Of a stretch of 64,000 nt of DNA, positions 41,085 to 51,304 are shown in pieces (the stretch's first letter is position 1; every line of letters starts with the position of its first letter). The stretch covers positions 367,803,233 to 367,867,232 of the forward strand of contig NC_080539.1 in the NCBI RefSeq assembly GCF_028640845.1. The letters are read 5' to 3'. The translations under genes were made by a program, and so were the position numbers. The stretch is from Ahaetulla prasina (lineage: Eukaryota > Chordata > Lepidosauria > Squamata > Colubridae). The notes under the pieces are model-generated. The model ran no database searches. It saw nothing but the letters and a program-made list of their open reading frames with translations, and was not told the origin of the DNA.

Positions 41085-41182
41085 ACACCAAGGTTTCTCA
41101 ACCATGGTGACTTTAAGATAGGTGGACTTCATCTCCCAGAATTCCCCAGCCAGTCTTATAGTTGCCAAGTTTGGAGACTCCT
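41085..41182. mobile_element. Degenerate palindromic hAT MITE
   Basis: AAGGTTTCTCAACCATGGTG ... TAGTTGCCAAGTTTGGAGAC with CATCTCCCAGAATTCCCC between. Confidence 0.65.
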
Positions 41183-41436
41183 GCTCTTGGTCATTGGATT
41201 TTGCTGGGTCCCCATCCAAACACTACCAATTAGAAAGGGGGCAGGGTTTAAACAAGAGAAAGGGCAGGGAGGGAGGTTAGCCTCCTTCTATCACAGGCCT
41301 GCTCCAAATTGAGGGTTCCCCCCCCATAGTTAATATTAAGCCAGGGGTCCTCATGCCCAATTCTGAGCTGTAGCCCGTTTGGAACTGGGCTGCAGAAGTG
41401 ATGAGTGAGCATGCACAAAGCTGCATTTGTGAAAGC

Positions 41437-41803
41437 AGTTGTTGCTGTTGTTAGTTGCGAAGTCGTGTCCGGCCCATCGCGACCCCATGGACAACATTCT
41501 CCAGGCCTTCCTGTCCTCTACCATCCTCTGGAGTCCATTTAAGCTCACGCCGACTGCTTCAGTGACTCCATCCAGCCACCTCCTTCTCTGTCGTCCCCTT
41601 CTTCTTTTGCCCTCCATCATTCCCAGCATTAGGCTCTTCTCCAGGGAGTCCTTCCTTCTCATTAGGTGGCCAAAGTATTTGAGTTTCCTCTTCAGGATCT
41701 GGCCTTCTAAAGAGCAGTCAGGATTGGTCTCCTCTAGGACTGAGCAGTTGGATCACCTTGCAGTCCAAGGAACTCGCAGGAGTCTTCTCCAGCACCATAA
41801 TCC
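41437..41803 (-). pseudogene. Bov-B (RTE) LINE, RT C-terminal end
   Basis: Minus frame 41,662-41,440 encodes MRRKDSLEKSLMLGMMEGKR, RRGRQRRRWLDGVTEA, GVSLNGLQRMVEDRKAWR and GSRWAGHDFATN, the well-known Bov-B terminus. 41,663-41,803 continues it with broken frame. Near-identical to 59,180-59,535. Bov-B is known for horizontal transfer between squamates and ruminants. Confidence 0.88.
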
Positions 41804-41995
41804 CCTTCATGGATTACTGCCTTGTCGTGGCGAAGGGGCTTGCGTAGCTCAATAAAGCTATGAGTTATGGCATGCAGGGCCACCCAAGACGGACAGGTCA
41901 TAGCAGAGAGTTCTGACAAAACGTCATCCTCTGGAGAAGGAAATGGCAACCCAGTCTAGTATCTTTGCCATGAAAATCCCACGGACAGTACACCC
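41804..41995 (+). mobile_element. Probable second Bov-B-related piece, head-to-head
   Basis: ATGGATTACTGCCTTGTCGT, GGCCACCCAAGACGGACAGG and GAGAAGGAAATGGCAACCC resemble a widespread Bov-B internal segment, in the opposite orientation to its neighbour. Consistent with inversion during insertion. Recognition is by wording only. Confidence 0.45.
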
Positions 41996-42638
41996 ACATG
42001 CGAAACCCATCGCCTCTCCCCCTCCCCTTCTCTGCCGGTCTGCCGAGCCGAAGGTTGGAGCCCACTGTCTTAAGCAACGAGAAAATTCAGTTGAGGTCTT
42101 CTCACACGATTCCGGTGTGTAACCTTTCGATTCAGGAATGCATTTGTTCTCCCTGTACAGGTGAAACGTAGAAAAGAAAAGAGAACAGGTGTGCCAGCAA
42201 GATTTGATCTGGAGAGAACATGTAATCAGAATGTAAGATCACTGTAAGGAACAGATTTAATTTGTTTAACTGATGCACAAAGGGAGCCTGAGAAGCGACA
42301 CAATAAGACAGGTTGCCCTATGTCAGCTTGGCAAGGTTAGAGGTACGCTCAGATTATTTTTACGTTCTTTAGATTCCCGCAATTTATTTACACTAAATAT
42401 ATTTACCGGCAGCTATTTGGGTACCAGCTCCACCCTTCTCTGCTCTTTGCCGTTATCAGCGGACCAGTAAAACAATAAAAACTGCAATATGAAATAATAA
42501 ATACTTCCAAAAATGACATGTGTGATGTCATATTCCACTCGGAACAAGAGCCAACGCCCAGATATGTTATAAAAGCTCAATTCATTTTTCAGAAGGCTGT
42601 AAGAGAAGGGTGACATTTGATTTTGAGGGCAAGCTGAT
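41996..42638. other. Unassigned interval
   Basis: No recognisable coding sequence or repeat family. Confidence 0.35.
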
Positions 42639-42639
42639 C

Positions 42640-42808
42640 GGTAGTGGATTTCAAATCCTGGCGGTACCGGTTAGCTATCGGTACTGCCCGGGTGTGCTTA
42701 CTTTGCAGAGCATTTTTGATGATGTCTAGGCGGGTGGGCAGAACCTCCTGCTGCTGCCGCTACCAGTTCACCCAAACCGGAAGGGACCGGGAGCAACCCA
42801 CCACTGAA
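42640..42808. mobile_element. hAT-like MITE, ACCGGTT family, diverged
   Basis: GTAGTGGATTTCAAATCC...GGTACCGG at left and CGGGAGCAACCCACCACTG at right, with GTGGGCAGAACCTCC in the body. Confidence 0.6.
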
Positions 42809-42835
42809 GCTGATCCAAAGAGGCCCCAGGGTTAG

Positions 42836-43372
42836 TGTTGTGGTCTGTCAGCAGCCTACAGTGCTGGCAACGGAGTCGGACAGCGATGAGGCTGAGGTGG
42901 GGCCAGGGCCATCGGGAAGTGAGGTGTGGATTCCAGAGCCTCCAGAGACTGATAGTGAGGCAGAGGAACAGGAGGATCCTGTTCCTAATGCATGCATGAG
43001 AAGAGCTACCAGAAGGCAAGAGCAGCTCAAGCAGAGAGGACAACTCGGGAGTAAGGCCAGGAGATGATTGGCCCCTCCCGTAAGGCTTAAAACAGACCAG
43101 CACCGGTGTTTCAGCTTGCCGGAAAACAATGTTGTAGCTGCGTCCTCTGCTTTGTGTTTTTTGTGACTTCTGGACATTTATCAGGAAGGGCCTTTGGCAG
43201 TTGGCCTAATTGGACTCAGGTTTGTGATAACTGAAGGATTTGTGTTTGGGAGGCCCTTGTTTTACTTTGAGGTGAACAACGCCGGGAATGAGGTAATTCC
43301 CAGCTGTTCGAATAAAGTTTATTTTATCAAGGACTGAGTTTGTTGCTACCTACTTGGGTCTGGGTCACAACA
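42836..43372 (+). mobile_element. Solo LTR B (537 bp) with TSD GTTAG
   Basis: TGTTGTGGTCTGTC ... GGGTCACAACA; exact duplication GTTAG at 42,831-42,835 and 43,373-43,377. Contains AATAAAGTTTATTTT (poly-A signal, ~43,312). An open frame (42,840-43,067) is Glu/Asp/Pro-rich then Arg-rich (RRATRRQEQLKQRG). Ends are like those of LTR A, but the bodies differ. Gypsy-like or ERV; no internal region present. Confidence 0.9.
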
Positions 43373-43377
43373 GTTAG

Positions 43378-43648
43378 GGGCCCAGGTCAAATGCCAGCTT
43401 TCATGCCCAATTTTGCCAAACATCCCCCAAAATAGAGACCTTCATCAGCTTATCCTTATCGGGGTGCCTGGGTCAGGCAGACTCTACCTGGGTTAATCAG
43501 TCTCAGTGATAACAATGGTCCCAAGTCAGGTAGGATGTCCTAAGTTACGATCAACACCTTGAAACAGAAGAAAAGGCATGGATGTTGAAAAGCAATGGAA
43601 GACACAACCTTCTCTATTACCCATCATACTAGCCTTAAGGTAACTTAC
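43378..43648. other. Unassigned interval
   Basis: No recognised feature. Confidence 0.35.
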
Positions 43649-43649
43649 A

Positions 43650-44552
43650 GGGAGTGCTCGACTTACAACTGTTCGTTTAATGGCCGCTCAAAGTTATAAC
43701 CGCACTGGAAAAAAAAAGTGACTTAGGACCGTTTTGCCCCCATTTTACGACCTTTCTTGCTTAACAGGTGTTCAGTGACTTGCTGCAGCTGTTAACTTAG
43801 TAACAGGATCGTTCAGTGGATCTGGCTTCCTCGCTGACTTTGCTTGTCGGAAGGTCGCAAAAGGGGATCACGTGACCCCGGATGTCGTGTCCCACTCCTC
43901 CGCTGACGGCTGGGTCCGGGAAATCCGAATCAGGCTTGCCTCTGCAGCTCTGCCCAAAGTCCTAGCAAAGTCCTCAGAGCAGGCAGGAGACCAGAAAGTG
44001 ACTTCAGCAAGATAAGTTTGACTTTTGCCTGACTCAGAGACTGCCAGAAAGTAGATCCTTTATATAGGCCATGGGGTGTGGCTCCATGACTCAGTACTCA
44101 TTAAGGCCTGCCCCTCCCTTCCCTCTGTTGCCTCCGCCTCTCCAATCTTCTGATGCGAGGGTCACTCCAATCAGCTGTTCTTGGGAGTAAACCCTCCTCA
44201 GGCTCACCTGCTGTGGAGGAGGGGGAGGGGTCTAGCTGCTCCGTTTGCCTGGGCATGGAGTCAGGGCTGGGGCAGGGAGATGCTCCTTCTTCTGCAGTTT
44301 GTGGGGGCATGGAGCCAGGACTTGGGCCGGAAGGCATACATTCCTCAGTGTTGGGGAGCAGGTAAGAAGGCCCCGGCTGCTCTGAGGGCGGGCAAGACAC
44401 AACACCGGGACACTGCAACCGTCATAAATACGAGTCAGTTGCCAGGCGTCTGAATTTTGATCGCATGACCACGGGGTTGCTGCAGTGGTCCTAAGTGTGA
44501 AACAAGGTCATAAGTCCCTTTTTTCAGAGCCATTGCAACTGAACAGTCGCTA
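43650..44552. mobile_element. TA-type MITE split by a solo LTR
   Basis: 43,652-43,882 (GTGCTCGACTTACAACTGTT ... GGGGATCACGTGACCCC) and 44,405-44,552 (GGGACACTGCAACCGTCATA ... CAGTCGCTAAATC) form one MITE copy around the LTR. Confidence 0.8.
43883..44404 (-). mobile_element. Solo LTR A-type (522 bp), reversed
   Basis: On minus: TGTTGTGTCTTGCCCGCC ... GTGGGACACGACA, the same family as 6,706-7,292, including TATA (CCTATATAAAGG complement, ~44,061) and an open frame 44,418-44,101 with P-S-G-S-M-P-x-Q repeats and a C-terminal basic RRQQREGRG. Flanks CCGGA/CCGGG match 4 of 5. Two such LTRs lie in the same MITE family. Confidence 0.87.
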
Positions 44553-45096
44553 AATCAGGGATCTCCAACCTTGGCAACTTTAAGCCTGGTGGACTTCAAC
44601 TCCCAGAATTCTGGGAGTTGAATAGAATAGAATAGAATAGAATAGAATAGAATAGAATAGAATCGAATCGAATCGAATCGAATAGAATAGAATAGAATAG
44701 AATAGAATAGAATTTTTTTTATTGGCCAAGTGTAATTGGACACACAAGGAATTTGTCTTGGTGCATATGCTCTCAGTGTACATAAAAGAAAAGATACGTT
44801 CATCAAGGTACAACAGTTACAACACAATTGATGGTCAATATATCAATATAAATTATAAGGATTGCCAGCAACAAAATTACAGTCATATAGTCATAAGTGG
44901 AAAGAGATTGGCGATGGGAACTATGAGAAGATTAATAGTAGTGCAGATTTAGTAAATAGCTTGACAGTGTTGAGGGAATTATTTGTTTAGCAGAGTGATG
45001 GCCTTCGGGAAAAAACTGTTCTTGTGTCTAGTTGTTCTGTTGTGCAGTGCTCAGAAGCCCACCAGGCTTAAAGTTGCCAAGGTTGGAGACCCCTGC
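44553..45096. mobile_element. hAT MITE split by Snake1
   Basis: Left arm CAGGGATCTCCAACCTTGGC to CTGGGAGTTGAA (44,557-44,622) and right arm GCCCACCAGGCTTAAAGTTG to GGAGACCCCTG (45,056-45,095) are one palindromic MITE. The Snake1 3' end (44,623-45,055) lies at its centre. Confidence 0.85.
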
Positions 45097-47640
45097 ACTA
45101 AATTAACTGCTTTACCATCTGTATATGGAAGACTAGCTCTATCATAGAATCTACTTTACCCATAAGCATATAGGAAAATACACTTTCCCATAGCTGAAGT
45201 TGCTGGATGATTTTTAAAGGCAGCCCCAGAGAAAGTGAATTAGAATAGAATAGAATAGAATAGAATAGAATAGAATAGAATAGAATAGAATAGAATAGAA
45301 TAGAATAGAATAGAATAGAATTTTTATTGGCCAAGTGTGATTGGACACACAAGGAATTTGTCTTGGTGCATATGCTCTCAGTGTACATAAAAGAAAAGAT
45401 ATGTTCATCAAGGTACAACAGTTACAACACAATTGATGGTCAATATATCAATATAAATCATAAGGATTGCCGGCAACAAAATTACAGTCATACAGTCATA
45501 AGTGGAAAGAAATTGGTGATGGGAACTATGAGAAGATTAACAGTAGTGCAGATTTAGTAAATAGTCTGACAGTGTTGAGGGAATTATTTGTTTAGCAGAG
45601 TGATGGCCTTCGGGAAAAAACTGTTCTCGTGTCTAGTTGTTCTGTTGTGCAGTGCTCAGAAGCCCACCAGGCTTAAAGTTGCCAAGGTTGGAGACCCCTG
45701 CACTAAATTAACTGCTGTACCATCTGTATATGGAAGACTAGCTCTATCATAGAATCTACTTTACCCATAAGCATATAGGGAAATACACTTTCCCATAGCT
45801 GAAGTTGCTGGATGATTTTTAAAGGTAGCCCCAGAGAAAGTGAATTAGAATAGAATAGAATAGAATAGAATAGAATAGAATAGAATAGAATAGAATAGAA
45901 TAGAATAGAATAGAATTTTTTATTGGCCAAGTGTAATTGGACACACAAGGAATTTGTCTTGATGCATATGCTCTCAGTGTACATAAAAGAAAAGATACGT
46001 TCATCAAGGTACAACAGTTACAACACAATTGATGGTCAATATATCAATATAAATTATAAGGATTGCCAGCAACAAAATTACAGTCATACAGTCATAAGTG
46101 GAAAGAGATTGGTGATGGGAACTATGAGAAGATTAATAGTAGTGCAGATTTAGTAAATAGCTTGACAGTGTTGAGGGAATTATTTGTTTAGCAGAGTGAT
46201 GGCCTTCGGAAAAAACTGTTCTTGTGTCTAGTTGTTCTGTTGTGCAGTGCTCAGAAGCCCACCAGGCTTAAAGTTGCCAAGGTTGGAGACCCCTGCACTA
46301 AATTAACTGCTTTACCATCTGTATATGGAAGACTAGCTCTATCATAGAATCTACTTTACCCATAAGCATATAGGAAAATACACTTTCCCATAGCTGAAGT
46401 TGCTGGATGATTTTTAAAGGCAGCCCCAGAGAAGTGAATTAGAATAGAATAGAATAGAATAGAATAGAATAGAATAGAATAGAATAGAATAGAATAGAAT
46501 AGAATAGAATAGAATAGAATTTTTATTGGCCAAGTGTGATTGGACACACAAGGAATTTGTCTTGGTGCATATGCTCTCAGTGTACATAAAAGAAAAGATA
46601 TGTTCATCAAGGTACAACAGTTACAACACAATTGATGGTCAATATATCAATATAAATCATAAGGATTGCGGCAACAAAATTACAGTCATACAGTCATAAG
46701 TGGAAAGAAATTGGTGATGGGAACTATGAGAAGATTAACAGTAGTGCAGATTTAGTAAATAGTCTGACAGTGTTGAGGGAATTATTTGTTTAGCAGAGTG
46801 ATGGCCTTCGGGAAAAAACTGTTCTCGTGTCTAGTTGTTCTGTTGTGCAGTGCTCAGAAGCCCACCAGGCTTAAAGTTGCCAAGGTTGGAGACCCCTGCA
46901 CTAAATTAACTGCTGTACCATCTGTATATGGAAGACTAGCTCTATCATAGAATCTACTTTACCCATAAGCATATAGGGAAATACACTTTCCCATAGCTGA
47001 AGTTGCTGGATGATTTTTAAAGGTAGCCCCAGAGAAAGTGAATTAGAATAGAATAGAATAGAATAGAATAGAATAGAATAGAATAGAATAGAATAGAATA
47101 GAATAGAATAGAATTTTTTATTGGCCAAGTGTGATTGGACACACAAGGAATTTGTCTTGGTGCATATGCTCTCAGTGTACATAAAAGAAAAGATACGTTC
47201 ATCAAGGTACAACAGTTACAACACAATTGATGGTCAATATATCAATATAAATCATAAGGATTGCCAGCAACAAAATTACAGTCATACAGTCATAAGTGGA
47301 AAGAGATTGGTGATGGGAACTATGAGAAGATTAACAGTAGTGCAGATTTAGTAAATAGTTTGACAGTGTTGAGGGAATTATTTGTTTAGCAGAGTGATGG
47401 CCTTCGGGGAAAAACTGTTCTCGTGTCTAGTTGTTCTGTTGTGCAGTGCTCAGAAGCCCACCAGGCTTAAAATTGCCAAGGTTGGAGACCCCTGCACTAA
47501 ATTAACTGCTGTACCATCTGTATATGGAAGACTAGCTCTATCATAGAATCTACTTTACCTATAAGCATATAGGGAAATACACTTTCCCATAGGTGAAGTT
47601 GCTGGATGATTTTTAAAGGCAGCCCCAGAGAAAGTGAATT
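44623..47640 (-). repeat. Five tandem ~600-bp composite units
   Basis: Unit = AATAG tract + Snake1 3' UTR + right arm of a hAT MITE + ~145 bp of flank (ACTAAATTAACTGC ... AAAGTGAATT). Measured at ACTAAATT: 45,097; 45,702; 46,297; 46,900; 47,496, giving 605, 595, 603 and 596 bp. Markers alternate: units 1 and 3 share ATATGTTCATC and AAGAAATTGG, units 0 and 2 share AAATTATAAGG and CTTGACAG, so a ~1.2-kb dimer was duplicated. The array ends at GTGAATTACAGC. Confidence 0.95.
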
Positions 47641-47704
47641 ACAGCAACATACCAGCAATAGCGCTTATATATACCACTTTACAGCACTCTCTAACACAAG
47701 CCTA

Positions 47705-48030
47705 TGGCATGAGTGCCCAAAGTGGCACGCGCAGCCATGTCACCCGGCACGCGCGACCTTGCCTGTTTGTCTTCCGGGTTTATGGCCCGCATGCTCGCGC
47801 GGCGATCAGCCGTCCTTCGCGCTCATAGCAGTGGCAAAAACCGGTGTGTGCATTTGCGCCGGCCAGCTGATTGTCAGGTGAGCATGAGCACCAGAACCCA
47901 GAGTTTCGGTTTTTTCAGAGCGCGACCCCTTCGTGCGTGCAGCAGTGCCGAAAACCAGCCTGTGCATGCGCGCCAGCCAGCTGATCGGGATCAGGGCCTC
48001 TTGTTCCAGGGAAAGCCATAATTGGCACAC
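47705..48030. mobile_element. Diverged hAT MITE (GTGATGG family) body
   Basis: GCGCGACC-type alternating purine-pyrimidine blocks and TTGGCACACCAGCCACAG resemble the 60,042 copy. Termini are eroded. Confidence 0.45.
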
Positions 48031-48295
48031 CAGCCACAGCTAGGTGAAGATCCATGGCTTCCAGCTGCTCTTCCAGGAAGAGCTGGAAATCCAAGAGAAC
48101 GCCCAGTTTGCATTTACTGATTCATTCACTGAATTTATTTGCTGGCCATCCTGTAGTGCAGCGATCCACAAGCTTTCGGCGGGGGGAGGGAGGAGAGGGG
48201 ATAGTTTGTTGTGAGTGGCCAGGGACGCAAAATGAAAGCTTTGCACATTTGTGTAAGACGGCCGCTGCTCATGCAAGGTAACCTACATGCATGTC

Positions 48296-48546
48296 AGTAG
48301 TGGGTTTCAAATTTTTTTACTACCGGTTCTGTGGGTGTGGCTTGGTGGACGTGCCATGGCTTGGTGGGCGTGGCAGGGAAAGGAGACTGTAAAATCCCCA
48401 TTTCCTCCCGATCAGCTGGGACTCAGGAGGCAGAGAATAGATGGGGATGGGGCCAGTCAGAATTTTTACTACCGGTTCTCCGAACTACTCAAAATTTCCA
48501 CTACCGGTTCTCCAGAACTGGTCAGAACCTGCTGAAACCCATCTCT
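48296..48546. mobile_element. hAT MITE (ACTACCGGTTCT family, 251 bp)
   Basis: Ends CAGTAGTGGGTTTCAAA and CTGAAACCCATCTCTG, body GCTTGGTGGGCGTGGCAGGG and TTTTTACTACCGGTTCTCC. Flanking 8-mers ATGCATGT and GTGCATGA agree at 6 of 8. Confidence 0.8.
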
Positions 48547-48689
48547 GGTGCATGAGGACATGCTCGCCTGCCACCTGTGCGACCCGGTTCTGAACAGACC
48601 ACAGCCCAGCAGGGATTCGGGATCCCTATTGTAGTGAAATGACCCTTCCAACATTAAAATCCTACCACATAAATAACTTTAAAAAATTT

Positions 48690-49140
48690 TTTAAAAATAG
48701 AAGTCAAGATAAAATACAGTTAAAAGATGGGGAGGGAAGGAACAGGATGTGCAGGGGAGGTGAGTAAGGGGGGAGGAATCACTTCTTGATTTGAATGCCT
48801 TCTTTTGGGAGAGAGTCCAACCCCATTCAGAGCCATCCCAGAAAGTCACCCCCTCTTGCATTGGTTGAGGCTGGCGCTGTTCCTCCCCCAACCTTCTAAG
48901 CTCTGATAACTTCCAGATACCAGGCTAAAATTTCCACTCCATCTCCTGCTTGATTCAGGGTGAAAATGCCCAGTTCGGTATCATTAGTATATTGATGCTA
49001 CCACATCCTGAACTGATGGATGACTTGCCCTGCAGCTTCAGATAGATACTAAACAGAATGGGTGGGGAGGGGAGAGAATTAAGCCCTGTTTGCACCCTGT
49101 AGTGGAGTGCCTAAGGGCTCAGCCCACTCTTTGCAAATGA
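48690..49140 (-). pseudogene. Ancient L2-type LINE relic
   Basis: 48,975-49,105 follows the wording of the L2 RT at 14,100-14,230 (the region just after YADD and before LLFNIYM): GTATCATTAGTATATTGATG, CAGCTTCAGATAGATACTAA, GAGAGAATTAAGCCCTG. Much more diverged than the other L2 copies; no frame survives. Confidence 0.45.
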
Positions 49141-49259
49141 GATTGTAGAAGAACAGAAAGGTTTGCAGACCGAGACCTGTGCAGGATCTTACTCCAGCTG
49201 TCAAACAGGAAAAGCAAAGCGCAGGGACAATGAAAGAGCTATCTGAAGGTTCAAAGCTG

Positions 49260-49325
49260 CAGGAGAGGAAAAGAGAGGAGGGGAGGGGAGGGGAGGAGAG
49301 GAGAAAGGAGGGGAAGGGAAGAGAA
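49260..49325. repeat. (GGGGA)n-type purine tract
   Basis: GAGGGGAGGGGAGGGGAGGAG and variants; simple repeat. Confidence 0.85.
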
Positions 49326-49404
49326 GACTATATCAACGATTAGAGAAGTTTGGGCAGCCCAGAATTTGCAAGATCAGACTATACACCTATACTAAATAAG
49401 GAAA

Positions 49405-49808
49405 ATGTCATATAAAGTGTAAAGTGTTCCCTTTTATGACTTTTGCCCTACTATGAATCTTCTCATCCTTCCCATCACCCATCTCCTCCCACTTATGGCT
49501 GTATGACTGTAACTTTGCTGCTTGTATCCTTACGATTTATATCGATAGTGTTTCCTGATTGCTTATTTGTACCCTATGACTATCATTAAGTGTTGTATCA
49601 TTAAGTGTTAATTTGTACCCTATGACTAACATTAAGTATTGTAAGTGTTGTACCTTGATGAAGGTATCTTTTCTTTTATGTACACTGCGAGCATATGCAC
49701 CAAGATAAATTCCTTGTGTGTCCAATCAACTTGGCCGATAAAACATTCTATTCTATTCTATTCTATTCTATTCTATTCTATTCTATTCTATTCTATTCTA
49801 TTCTATTC
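49405..49808 (+). mobile_element. Snake1 LINE 3' end with ATTCT tail
   Basis: TATGAATCTTCTCATCCTTC, CTTATGGCTGTATGACTGTA, GTACACTGCGAGCATATGC and CGATAAAACATTCTATT, plus strand. Tail 49,746-49,808. Confidence 0.88.
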
Positions 49809-50390
49809 CTATCACTAAGTGTTGTATTTTATGATTCTTGATGAATGTATTTTTTTAATGTACACTGAGAGCATATGCACCTAAGACAAATTCCTTGTGT
49901 GTCCAATCACACTTGGCCGATAAAACATTCTATTCTATTCTATTCTATTTTTTTTAATTTGAATTTATATCCCGCCCTTCTCCAAAGACTCAGGGCGGCT
50001 TACATTGTGTTATGCAATAGTCTTCATCCATTTGTATATTATATACAAAGTCAACTTTTATTGCCCCAACAATCTGGGTCCTCATTTTACCTACCTTATA
50101 AAGGATGGAAGGCTGAGTCAACCTTGGGCTTGGTGGGACTATTCTATTCTATTCTATTCTATTCTATTCTATTCTATTCTATTCTATTCTATTCTATTCT
50201 ATTCTATTCTATTCTATTCCTATCACTAAGTGTTGTATCTTATGATTCTTGATGAATGTATTTTTTTTAATGTACACTGAGAGCATATGCACCAAAGACA
50301 AATTCCTTGTGTGTCCAATCACACTTGGCGAATAAAAAAATTCTATTCTATTCTATTCTATTCTATTCTATTCTATTCTATTCTATTCTT
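49809..50390 (+). mobile_element. Two more short Snake1 tails around a reversed SINE
   Basis: Tails at 49,809-49,950 and 50,220-50,390 both start CTATCACTAAGTGTTGTAT and end in ATTCT. Between them 49,955-50,137 is the L2-tailed tRNA-SINE in minus orientation (ATCCCGCCCTTCTCC ... GTCAACCTTGGGC), then ATTCT 50,141-50,219. Repetition of the same truncated tail suggests local duplication. Confidence 0.85.
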
Positions 50391-50457
50391 TTTTTAAATT
50401 TATTTTTGTCACAACAGTATACACAAACATCGTCATAAAAAAAAACATCATGAAAGA

Positions 50458-50745
<288 letters not shown>

Positions 50746-51235
50746 ACGATAAAAAGGAAAGAATTCACCTTGACTTCATTTGGAATGAAAACAAGTACTT
50801 TTACTTTTACAGTCTGGATTGCAGCCAAGCAAAGCTGGAACTGAGACAAAATATAGCTAACATATCATATCCCCCCAATTGTCCCTCCTCCTCCAGGAGG
50901 TCAGGCTGGTCTGGTCCAATGCCAACTCCTTCACGGCCCCTCGTGGTAATCTTCTTCCACAGGTCTCTGGATGTCAGTCAACTTAGGAATGCAGTGTCGG
51001 TTAGAAAAGCGCGCGCTGATAAAACACAGTAGTTAATTATCCCTCCCCCTGTTATGTCAGCCGACACCCTTAATAGGCTCCTTTCCTTCACCCTGGACGG
51101 AGGTATGATACATCTCATTTCCTTAACAGTTTATAATACAGAAATAAACAGTTTACATTCTATCTACTGATATAATCATTCAAAAGCATATGAAGACTGG
51201 AGTGGAGGCTGACAAAAGGATATGCATAGCTATAT
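50746..51235. other. Unassigned insert in LINE 3' UTR
   Basis: Begins TGTAAAGGTGTCAAGC and contains TTAATAGGCTCCTTTCC; could be an LTR fragment but no matching end or duplication is visible. Confidence 0.3.
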
Positions 51236-51304
51236 TAATTAGATATAATAAAGAGAACAATAGGACAGGAACGGTAGGCACTTTTGTGCTCTTTTGCACG
51301 CCCC

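Noticed and set aside
44100..44420. Host gene for a Pro/Ser-rich protein
   Set aside because: The frame lies within a solo LTR with matching ends and is repeated at 6,706-7,292.
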